This document shows positions 1 through 5,480 of a stretch of DNA of 5,480 nt, one piece after another. The stretch spans positions 1 through 5,480 of the forward strand of contig CAMGMW010000099.1 in the NCBI GenBank assembly GCA_946059285.1. The letters are read 5' to 3'. Source of the stretch: an uncultured Clostridia bacterium (GTDB lineage: Bacteria; Bacillota_A; Clostridia; Oscillospirales; Oscillospiraceae). The notes under the pieces are model-generated. The model was not told the origin of the DNA, made no database searches, and saw nothing but the letters and a program-made list of their open reading frames with translations. The translations under genes were made by a program, and so were the position numbers. Each line of letters starts with the position of its first letter. Position 1 is the first letter of the stretch.

Positions 1-857
1 GTAGGGATGGAGTCTGAAGCACCGGGACGGCTGACGGAAATCGCGGCGGCTTTGCTGGCAAGCTCCAATGCGGTGGGAAGCTTCTTCCCCTGCGCGACGG
101 CGGCAAGAAAGTAGCCGGTGAAGGTATCGCCTGCCGCGGTTGTGTCCACTGCGCGGACATGGTAGCAGCCGTGACGGTAAAAGGCCTTGCCATCATAGCA
201 GATTACACCGTCACTGCCCAGCGTCAGCACGACAACGCATTGCGGGTACTGCGCCCACAGCGCAAGGCAGATTTCCTCCGGCGCCTGCTTTCCCGTAAGC
301 ACTTCACCCTCGATCTCATTGAGAATGAACCAATGCACCTGTGACAGCGCCGGGCTGCTTTTCAGCACATCGTCGATCGGCGAGGGATTCAGTGCGACCA
401 GCAGACCCTTTTTTGCTGCCTGCGTTATCATATAATCCCGTGCACTGGTCTCGTTTTGCAGCAGGACCGTATCGCCCGCTTCAAAATGGGAGAGCATTTC
501 ATTCACCATCTCCTCCGTGATGCACCGGTTGGCGCCGCCGAAGATGATGATGCAGTTTTGCCCGTTTGGATTGACCTGAATGATGGCATGCCCGGTGGGA
601 GCGTCGGTTTGACGGAGCAGTTCCGTCCTGACGCCACTTTCCTCCAGCCGCTGGCGCAGGATATCTCCCTCCGCGCCGATGCAGCCGCCGTGATGGACCT
701 CTGCGCCGGCTCTGGCAAGCGCGATGGACTGATTCAGTCCTTTACCGCCGCAGAATTCTGCGCGCTCCGATGCCGCGATGGTTTCGCCGGCATGCACAAA
801 GTCGTCGACATGGTAGGTATAGTCCAGATTCAGAGAACCGAAGCATAAAAATTTCAT
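1..857 (-). CDS. rbsK: PfkB-family sugar kinase, probable ribokinase (C-terminus cut by the window edge)
   Basis: Probable ribokinase, a cytoplasmic enzyme that phosphorylates D-ribose with ATP to ribose 5-phosphate. My translation from ATG at 857 gives about 285 residues before the left edge; the family is usually about 300-310, so only a short tail is missing. N-terminal signatures are FGSLNLD (residues 6-12), GET (24-26) and the sugar-binding GGKGLNQS (37-44). Central signatures are LNPSP and ILNEIEGEVLTG. The C-terminal signature is DTTAAGDTF (238-246), with the catalytic base expected at Asp244 in the anion-hole motif. The fragment ends in GASDSIP, as ribokinases do near the C-terminus. 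The start is supported by GGGAGG six bases upstream of ATG. The gene begins 15 bases after the rnfB stop with no visible terminator, so it is probably co-transcribed with rnf. Family membership is clear; ribose specificity is inferred, and another PfkB sugar or nucleoside kinase is possible. Confidence 0.87.
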   Translation of the reverse strand, partial: MKFLCFGSLNLDYTYHVDDFVHAGETIAASERAEFCGGKGLNQSIALARAGAEVHHGGCIGAEGDILRQRLEESGVRTELLRQTDAPTGHAIIQVNPNGQNCIIIFGGANRCITEEMVNEMLSHFEAGDTVLLQNETSARDYMITQAAKKGLLVALNPSPIDDVLKSSPALSQVHWFILNEIEGEVLTGKQAPEEICLALWAQYPQCVVVLTLGSDGVICYDGKAFYRHGCYHVRAVDTTAAGDTFTGYFLAAVAQGKKLPTALELASKAAAISVSRPGASDSIP

Positions 858-863
858 ATGTTT

Positions 864-869
864 CCTCCC
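864..869 (-). promoter_or_regulatory. Ribosome binding site of the sugar kinase
   Basis: GGGAGG lies on the minus strand in the 15-base gap between the rnfB stop and the kinase ATG at 857, with a 6-base spacer. It fixes the kinase start and shows that the kinase has its own strong initiation signal and need not rely on coupling to rnfB translation. Confidence 0.8.
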
Positions 870-872
870 ATA

Positions 873-1700
873 TTATCGCTGCATGGCGGGGACAGCGTCC
901 ATATCCGTCCGCAAGTTGGAATCAGAAATCAAATGGCGAGGGCAGACCGCGGCACAGATGCCGCAGGAAACACACTTGGTATAGTCGATGACAGCCAGAT
1001 TGTTGACCACATGAATGGCGTCAAATTCACACTGCTTCTCGCACAGGTGGCAGCCGACGCAGCCCAGATCACAGACCTTTCTGGTGTTTGCGCCGCGCTC
1101 ATGATTTGAGCAGGCGACAACGATGTCGGTGTTGTAGGAAACCGGAACAATCACCTTGCGGGGGCAGACAGCGACACACTGCATACAGCCGGTGCATTTG
1201 TCCGCATCCACGCGGGCGACACCGTTTTCAATATGGATGGCGTCAAATTTGCACGCGGCGAGGCAGGTTCCAAAGCCGAGGCAGCCATTGGGACAGGCGG
1301 ACGGACCGTTGCCTGTCACCAGCATGGCAGCGCGGCAGTCACGGATTCCTTCATAGCGCCCTTTGGCAAGATGGTTTTTGCCGCGGCATTTGACCATCGC
1401 CACGGTGCGTTCTACCTCCACCGTTTCCACCCCCATGATTCTGGACATCTCTTTTGCTGCCTCTGAGCCGCCTGCGGCACAAAGCCCGATGGGGGCCTTC
1501 CCATCCAGTACTGCCTGCGCATAGGCGGCGCAGCCTGCAAAGCCGCAGCCGCCGCAGTTCGCACCGGGCAGAGCGGCGGTCAGCTTGGGCAGACGCTCGT
1601 CGGTTTTCACCGCGAAAACACGGGAGGCAATGGCAAGCACCGCTCCGAAAAAAGCACCCATGAGACCAAGCACCAATACGGCATACAAAACTTCTTTCAT
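873..1700 (-). CDS. rnfB: Rnf complex subunit RnfB, multi-cluster ferredoxin-type iron-sulfur protein
   Basis: RnfB is the entry point for electrons from reduced ferredoxin, anchored to the cytoplasmic side of the membrane. The protein has 275 residues. Residues 4-28 form one N-terminal membrane helix. A four-cysteine [4Fe-4S] domain follows (Cys49, 52, 57, 74; CGGCGFAGC). Two pairs of ferredoxin motifs come next: Cys140/146/150 with Cys169/172/175/179, and Cys214/217/220/224 with Cys243/246/249/253. This gives about five [4Fe-4S] sites. Extra cysteines lie at 105, 122, 136, 197 and 210; the first three sit in the usual RnfB linker. This extended form is typical of clostridial RnfB and larger than the proteobacterial one. 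The start at 1700 has AAGGAGG seven bases upstream. The gene begins 12 bases after the rnfA stop and is last in the rnfCDGEAB order. The tail after Cys253 is short, about 22 residues. Confidence 0.96.
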   Translation of the reverse strand: MKEVLYAVLVLGLMGAFFGAVLAIASRVFAVKTDERLPKLTAALPGANCGGCGFAGCAAYAQAVLDGKAPIGLCAAGGSEAAKEMSRIMGVETVEVERTVAMVKCRGKNHLAKGRYEGIRDCRAAMLVTGNGPSACPNGCLGFGTCLAACKFDAIHIENGVARVDADKCTGCMQCVAVCPRKVIVPVSYNTDIVVACSNHERGANTRKVCDLGCVGCHLCEKQCEFDAIHVVNNLAVIDYTKCVSCGICAAVCPRHLISDSNLRTDMDAVPAMQR

Positions 1701-1712
1701 TTTGCCGCCTCC

Positions 1713-2303
1713 TTAAAAAACCCGGAAGCCGGAGAAGCCCATAAAGGACAGCGCCAGCAGACCCGCAGCAATCAGCGCAATGGGGAAGCCACGGAAGGCC
1801 TTCGGACAGTCGCAGTCCTCCAGCCGTTCCCGTACGGACGAAAAGAGCAAGATGGCGATGGTAAAGCCAATGCCGCCGGTCACACCGTAGATGAGAGATT
1901 CGATAAAGGTATAGCCGTTTTGAATATTGAGCAGCGCCACACCCAGTACCGCGCAGTTGGTGGTAATCAGGGGAAGATAGATTCCCAGCGCCTGATACAG
2001 GGCGGGAACCATTTTTTGCAGAAACATTTCCACAAGCTGCACCAGCGCGGCAATTACGAGGATGAACACCACCGTCTGCATATACATCAGCCCCAGCGGG
2101 ACGAGCAGGAATTCATTGACCGCCCACGTTGCGGCCGAGGCGATGCCCATAACAAAAATTACGGCGATGCCCATGCCCAGGGCGGTATCCGCCTTTTTTG
2201 AAACACCCATAAAGGGACAGATGCCGAGAAATTTTACAAGGATGAAGTTTTCAGCCAGAATCGCGCTTAGCGAGATGGAAAACAGGGAAAGGAAAATCTT
2301 CAT
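1713..2303 (-). CDS. rnfA: Rnf complex membrane subunit RnfA
   Basis: RnfA is an integral membrane subunit of the ferredoxin:NAD+ oxidoreductase, related to NqrE of Na+-NQR and homologous to RnfE. It has 196 residues, the normal length, and is hydrophobic throughout with about six helices. Two half-membrane motifs carry the conserved cysteines: LGICPFMG (Cys29) and TTNCAVLG (Cys117). By homology with NqrD/NqrE, the RnfA and RnfE cysteines should hold an iron-sulfur cluster between the two subunits in mid-membrane, linking the cytoplasmic and external redox centres. The AEN at residues 17-19, next to the first motif, is also typical. The ATG at 2303 overlaps the rnfE stop by four bases (ATGA) and has AAGGAGG seven bases upstream. 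The protein ends in FRVF, and the next ribosome binding site starts right at the stop codon. Confidence 0.96.
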   Translation of the reverse strand: MKIFLSLFSISLSAILAENFILVKFLGICPFMGVSKKADTALGMGIAVIFVMGIASAATWAVNEFLLVPLGLMYMQTVVFILVIAALVQLVEMFLQKMVPALYQALGIYLPLITTNCAVLGVALLNIQNGYTFIESLIYGVTGGIGFTIAILLFSSVRERLEDCDCPKAFRGFPIALIAAGLLALSFMGFSGFRVF

Positions 2304-2944
2304 TTGACCGCCTCCTTTTTCGCCGCCGCTTTGTCAGCCAGCTTCTGATTGAACCACTGGGTAAAGGCGATCAGACAGCCTAACGTCAGGAAACCGCCTA
2401 CCGGCAGTATGACCAGCAGCGCGGGATACTGCTCCGGCAGAATGCGGATCCCGTCTGCGCCGAACACGCCCTTGCCGAAGGTGCCGCTGCCGAGAAACTC
2501 GCGGAGGATGCACATGATGAGCAGCGCAACGGTATAGCCGATGCCCTGCGTCAGACCGTCCACTGCGGAGGCAAGCACGCCGTTTTTGGAGGCAAAGGCT
2601 TCCGCGCGTCCCAAAATGATGCAGTTGACGACAATCAGCGGGATGAATACACCCAGGCTTTCCGACAGATCGGGGAGATAGGCCTGCAGCAGCAGGTCCA
2701 CCATGGTTACAAAGCCGGCGATAACGACAATATATGCCGCGATGCGGATTTTGTCCGGAATGACCTTTCGGAGCATGGAAATGACAATATTGGAGCAGAT
2801 CAGAATAATGGTCACGGACAACCCCATGCCCAGACCGTTAAACAGGGTCGTTGTGATTGCCATGGTGGAGCACATGCCCAAAAGCTGCCCCACCACGGGG
2901 TTGTTGGTCAAAAGCCCTTCTTTGAGCTGTTTCTTGAAATTCAT
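2300..2944 (-). CDS. rnfE: Rnf complex membrane subunit RnfE
   Basis: RnfE is the integral membrane partner of RnfA, related to NqrD. It has 214 residues with about six hydrophobic helices. Family signatures are NNPVVGQLLGMC (Cys25 at its end) and VNCIILGRAEAFASKN (Cys108). The two cysteines should complete the intersubunit iron-sulfur site with RnfA. In the first motif the residue after Cys25 is Ser, where I expect Pro in most relatives. The C-terminus is a lysine/alanine-rich cytoplasmic tail ending KKEAVK, whose codons double as the ribosome binding site of rnfA. The ATG at 2944 overlaps the rnfG stop by four bases, and GGGAGGT lies upstream with seven bases between GGAGG and ATG. Position between rnfG and rnfA matches the clostridial operon order. 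Confidence 0.96.
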   Translation of the reverse strand: MNFKKQLKEGLLTNNPVVGQLLGMCSTMAITTTLFNGLGMGLSVTIILICSNIVISMLRKVIPDKIRIAAYIVVIAGFVTMVDLLLQAYLPDLSESLGVFIPLIVVNCIILGRAEAFASKNGVLASAVDGLTQGIGYTVALLIMCILREFLGSGTFGKGVFGADGIRILPEQYPALLVILPVGGFLTLGCLIAFTQWFNQKLADKAAAKKEAVK

Positions 2945-3483
2945 TGCTGCACCTCCCTGACAAAGGCAAGCGCGGCATTGACACTGCTGACCACGGCGCG
3001 GGAGGTCACGGTCGCGCCGGTAAGGGCGTCAATCTCACCGCCGTCCTTATTGACGGAGAGCGTACCGCCTTTGCCGATAAACTGACTGCGGAAATCCTCT
3101 CTGGTGCAGTTCGCACCGAGGGAGGCGGTTTCAGACTGGGAGACAATGGCAACGCCGGTGACAGTGCCGTCGTTTGCAATGCCGACCATCATGTCAATCG
3201 TGCCGCCAAAGCCGCTGGGCGCCACCCGCACGACATAGCCCAGCCCGTCTGCGCGATATGCCGCCGTTACGGCGCCGCCGTCCGGGACCGTCAGAGACTC
3301 ATAGGTCTCAGCCGGCAGGACCTGCTGCATGGCGCTTTCGGCTTTTTGCGCTGTGTGTGCGGCAATCTTATCTGCGGTTATATGATTGACCAGTGCAAGC
3401 AGCCCTGCCACCACTGCCGTGATGAGCAGCAGCGTCAGTGTCAGGCGTAAGATATATCTGACCGGGGAGCTCTGCTTCGTCAT
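2941..3483 (-). CDS. rnfG: Rnf complex subunit RnfG, covalent FMN-binding protein
   Basis: RnfG is a membrane-anchored flavoprotein subunit, related to NqrC. It has 180 residues: a short basic N-terminus, one membrane helix (about 10-32), then an FMN-binding domain facing outward. The flavinylation motif DALTGAT spans residues 152-158, so FMN should be attached by a phosphoester bond to Thr158; the enzyme ApbE normally does this. Other family marks are SGFGG (90-94), the GIANDG turn (101-106) and SETASLGANC (117-126), the counterpart of the usual ETPGLG segment. Length and layout are normal. The ATG at 3483 overlaps the rnfD stop by four bases. Its ribosome binding site is the weakest in the operon (AAGGGCGGTG, GGTG seven bases from ATG), so translation probably depends on ribosomes finishing rnfD. 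Confidence 0.95.
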   Translation of the reverse strand: MTKQSSPVRYILRLTLTLLLITAVVAGLLALVNHITADKIAAHTAQKAESAMQQVLPAETYESLTVPDGGAVTAAYRADGLGYVVRVAPSGFGGTIDMMVGIANDGTVTGVAIVSQSETASLGANCTREDFRSQFIGKGGTLSVNKDGGEIDALTGATVTSRAVVSSVNAALAFVREVQQ

Positions 3484-4490
3484 GCTGCGTCACCGCCCTT
3501 TCTTTCCCGGAGCGCACCGAAGCGCTTCGGGACGCCGATCTTGTCAAAGAAGCCAACACAGCAGTTCATGATCAGAATCGCGTAAGACACACCTTCGGGA
3601 TAAGAACCAAAATAGCGAAGCAGGACCGTCAGCACACCGCAGCCCACGCCGAAAGCGATCTGACCGCCATGGGTGACGGGGGAGGTGGTGTAGTCGGTTG
3701 CCATAAAGATCGCGCCCAGCAGCAGTCCACCGGACAGAAGCTGGTAACACATCCATTCCAGACGGGGAGCGCCGTTCAGCGGGAAGAGGAAGGTCAGCAC
3801 TGCAACCGCGCCCAGATAGGCAAGGGGAATCCGCAGAGAGATGACCCTGCGAATGAGCAGGTAAACACCGCCGATCAGCAGCGCGAGGGCGGAGACCTCA
3901 CCGACGCAGCCACCGGTCTGACCGAAAAACTGCTCAAGGAGACTGTAGGCCGGAAGCTCGCCGACGGAGAGACTTGCCAGCGGTGTCGCGGCAGTCAGAC
4001 CGTCCAGCGCCTGCGTGGCAGGGTCGGAGAATGCTGCCATATGTACGCCGGAGCGGATCCATGTGGTCATGAACAGAGGCCAGCTAAACAGAAAGGCGCG
4101 GGCAGCCAGTGCGGGATTGACGATGTTTGCGCCGATGCCGCCAAAGAGCTGCTTGACCAGAACGATGGCAAAGAAGTCACCGATCAGTATGACCCAATAG
4201 GGAACCGTCGCAGGACAGACAAACACAACCAAAATACCGGTGACGGCTGCGGAGAGATCCTGATAAGTCGGATCCTTTTTCATAAGTCTGCGATATGCCC
4301 ACTCGAAGAACACGCATGCTGCAACGGAGAACATGGTCAGCGTCAGCGTCCGCCAGCCGAAGAACCAGACGGCGGCGATCAGCGCAGGCAGCAGGGAAAT
4401 GCACACATCCAGCATGATCCTCCGGGTGCTGTTGCTGCTGTGATCGTGGGGGGAGGAGGAGATGGTCAGTTGAAGCGTTGCATGATTCAT
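3480..4490 (-). CDS. rnfD: Rnf complex membrane subunit RnfD, covalent FMN-binding
   Basis: RnfD is a polytopic membrane subunit, related to NqrB, thought to take part in ion translocation. It has 336 residues with about ten hydrophobic segments after a polar N-terminus (about residues 1-25). Family marks are the helix-loop with GGIGANIVNPALAARAF (about 117-133) and MATDYTTSP (263-271). The flavinylation motif is DGLTAAT at 163-169, so FMN is expected on Thr169; it has Ala where the general motif has Gly. I chose the start at 4490 because AAGGAGG lies seven bases upstream and the ATGA overlap with the rnfC stop matches the other junctions. An in-frame ATG at 4607 would add 39 residues inside rnfC with no hydrophobic or conserved content. 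Cytoplasmic loops are basic, for example YRRLMKK (66-72). Confidence 0.96.
   Translation of the reverse strand: MNHATLQLTISSSPHDHSSNSTRRIMLDVCISLLPALIAAVWFFGWRTLTLTMFSVAACVFFEWAYRRLMKKDPTYQDLSAAVTGILVVFVCPATVPYWVILIGDFFAIVLVKQLFGGIGANIVNPALAARAFLFSWPLFMTTWIRSGVHMAAFSDPATQALDGLTAATPLASLSVGELPAYSLLEQFFGQTGGCVGEVSALALLIGGVYLLIRRVISLRIPLAYLGAVAVLTFLFPLNGAPRLEWMCYQLLSGGLLLGAIFMATDYTTSPVTHGGQIAFGVGCGVLTVLLRYFGSYPEGVSYAILIMNCCVGFFDKIGVPKRFGALRERKGGDAA
3517..3530. repeat. Perfect 14-base palindrome at the end of rnfD
   Basis: CCGAAGCGCTTCGG reads the same on both strands. It lies within the rnfD codons for PKRFG and ends 33 bases before the rnfG ATG. In the mRNA it could fold into a five-pair stem with a GCGC loop. 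The palindrome is directly visible; any role in rnfG expression is inference, and conserved coding could explain it. Confidence 0.6.
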
Positions 4491-5480
4491 TTTACAGCCT
4501 CCTTTTCTGTCTGCCGTTGCTGCGCCTCCCGCAGCAGACGCTTTGCAGTGCGGAAGCTCTGCACCAGCGGGATTGCTGCCGGGCAACCGTATGCGCAGCA
4601 GCCGCATTCAATGCAGTCTGTCACATGCAGCGCGTCCAGCTTGGCGAGATTCTGTCCACGCTCGGCCTTGTACATGGAAAGCGGCATTAAGTGCATCGGG
4701 CAGTTTTCCACGCATTTTCCGCAGCGGATGCAGTGGGGGACTGCGGTTTCCTTATGCTCTGTCAGGCAGGTCAGCGCATTGCAGCCCTTGATGGTTGCAG
4801 CGTCCGTCGTGTGCTGTGCGATTCCCATCATCGGTCCGCCGCAGAGGATCTTCTGCGGTGTGACGGAAAAGCCTCCGGCAGCCTCGATCAGGTCAGAAAA
4901 CGGCGTGCCGATGGGCGCAAGAAAGTTGGAGGGACGCGCCACGGCATTTCCCGTGACGGTCACTGCTCTGCGCACCAGAGGCATCCCTTCATACACTGCG
5001 TCATAGATTGCGGCGCAGGTGGCGACGTTGAACACCGCGCAGCCTACGGCCGCAGGAAGACCGCCGGGCGGCACGCAGCGTCCGGTGACAGACTGAATGA
5101 GCTGCTTTTCCGCGCCCTGCGGATAGCGCACCCGCAAGGACAGCACCGAAACATCTTCACCGACGGCATTGCGCATGGCGGCGATTGCTTCCGGCTTGTT
5201 TGCCTCAATGCCGATGGCTGCACGCTCCGGCTGCAAAATTTTCATAATGATCCGCAGACCGCCTGCTACCCGTTCCGGCGACTGCCGCATCAGACGGTCG
5301 TCGGAGGTAATGTACGGCTCGCATTCCGCACCGTTGACGATCACGGTATCGACCTTGCCGCGCCCGGAAGAAATTTTGACATGTGTGGGAAAGGCTGCGC
5401 CGCCCATGCCGGCAATGCCCGCCTCCCGGATGATTTCTGTTAATTCCTCGCCGCTCAGATTGCCGATGGATTCTCTCGGC
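4487..5480 (-). CDS. rnfC: Rnf complex subunit RnfC, NAD(H)/FMN-binding iron-sulfur protein (N-terminus beyond the window)
   Basis: RnfC is the peripheral cytoplasmic subunit where NAD+ is reduced; it resembles the NuoF (51 kDa) subunit of complex I. The window holds the last 330 codons, with the reading frame open to the right edge at 5479. The family has about 440 residues, so roughly 110 N-terminal residues are missing. The visible part opens near REAGIAGMGGAAFPTHVK, the flavin/nucleotide-binding loop, followed by NGAECEPYITSDDRLM, YPQGAEKQLI and GGPMMG. Two [4Fe-4S] motifs close the protein: CIRCGKCVENCP and CIECGCCAYGCP, followed by the usual IPLVQSFRTAK. The ATG at 5407 is an internal methionine inside a conserved motif, not the start. 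The C-terminus ends EKEAVK, and these codons contain the rnfD ribosome binding site. The gene is expected to be first in the operon, with the promoter outside the window. Confidence 0.95.
   Translation of the reverse strand, partial: PRESIGNLSGEELTEIIREAGIAGMGGAAFPTHVKISSGRGKVDTVIVNGAECEPYITSDDRLMRQSPERVAGGLRIIMKILQPERAAIGIEANKPEAIAAMRNAVGEDVSVLSLRVRYPQGAEKQLIQSVTGRCVPPGGLPAAVGCAVFNVATCAAIYDAVYEGMPLVRRAVTVTGNAVARPSNFLAPIGTPFSDLIEAAGGFSVTPQKILCGGPMMGIAQHTTDAATIKGCNALTCLTEHKETAVPHCIRCGKCVENCPMHLMPLSMYKAERGQNLAKLDALHVTDCIECGCCAYGCPAAIPLVQSFRTAKRLLREAQQRQTEKEAVK
4498..4504 (-). promoter_or_regulatory. Ribosome binding site that sets the rnfD start
   Basis: AAGGAGG on the minus strand, seven bases before the ATG at 4490 and inside the last codons of rnfC. 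It decides for 4490 over the in-frame ATG at 4607. The same AAGGAGG with a seven-base spacer precedes rnfA (2311-2317) and rnfB (1708-1714). Confidence 0.8.

Noticed and set aside
456..848. Plus-strand open frame of 130 codons opposite the sugar kinase
   Set aside because: It is antisense to a clear PfkB kinase carrying all family motifs. The translation shows no known motif, and I see no ribosome binding site that would favour it.
4491..4607. Upstream in-frame ATG for rnfD, adding 39 residues
   Set aside because: The extension lies wholly inside the conserved end of rnfC, has no RnfD-like content, and the ATG at 4490 has an ideal ribosome binding site and the same ATGA overlap as the other junctions.
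3669..5006. Long open frame of 445 codons on the plus strand opposite rnfD and rnfC
   Set aside because: It lies fully antisense to two strongly conserved genes, its translation is low in hydrophobic order and rich in Gly, Arg, Gln and Cys with no recognisable domain, and GC-rich codon bias readily produces such antisense frames.
4487..5407. ATG at 5407 as the true start of RnfC
   Set aside because: It falls inside the conserved GIAGMGGAAFP loop, and the frame continues with conserved residues to the window edge, so the gene is cut by the edge, not started here.
873..5480. Reading the cluster as Na+-NQR (nqr) instead of Rnf
   Set aside because: The multi-ferredoxin RnfB and the RnfC with two [4Fe-4S] motifs are Rnf-specific; NQR would have NqrF with a 2Fe-2S/FAD domain and NqrA without these clusters, and the gene order is that of clostridial rnf.
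1..5480. RNA genes, CRISPR arrays, insertion sequences or toxin/defence genes
   Set aside because: I saw no tRNA or rRNA signature, no spaced direct repeats, no transposase motif and no non-coding stretch longer than 15 bases that could hold one.

Overview
The window is almost entirely protein-coding on the minus strand. It holds most of one transcription unit, read here from high to low coordinates: rnfC (its 5' part lies beyond the right edge), rnfD, rnfG, rnfE, rnfA, rnfB, then a PfkB-family sugar kinase, most likely a ribokinase, whose last residues run off the left edge. The only gaps between genes are 12 bases (rnfA-rnfB) and 15 bases (rnfB-kinase). The other four junctions are 4-base ATGA start/stop overlaps. 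I see no RNA gene, mobile element, CRISPR array, promoter or convincing terminator, and no credible plus-strand gene.

The six rnf genes encode the Rnf complex. This membrane complex passes electrons from reduced ferredoxin to NAD+ and couples this to outward Na+ or H+ transport; it can also run in reverse. RnfB takes electrons from ferredoxin through several [4Fe-4S] clusters. RnfA and RnfE form the intramembrane core with paired cysteines. RnfD and RnfG carry covalent FMN on threonine. RnfC carries two [4Fe-4S] clusters and the NAD(H)/FMN site. Every visible signature is intact, so the complex looks functional.

The order C-D-G-E-A-B, the long multi-ferredoxin RnfB, the strong AAGGAGG-type ribosome binding sites and the tight packing point to an anaerobic Firmicute of class Clostridia. 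The fairly high G+C suggests a gut Oscillospirales-like organism, but that is inference and I cannot name a genus.

The Rnf operon itself is a well-described system, and I do not see an undescribed one here. The less ordinary points are the sugar kinase sitting directly behind rnfB with its own strong ribosome binding site and no visible terminator before it; the KEAVK C-termini of RnfC and RnfE, which are the ribosome binding sites of the next genes read as codons; and a perfect 14-base palindrome just ahead of rnfG, the gene with the weakest ribosome binding site.
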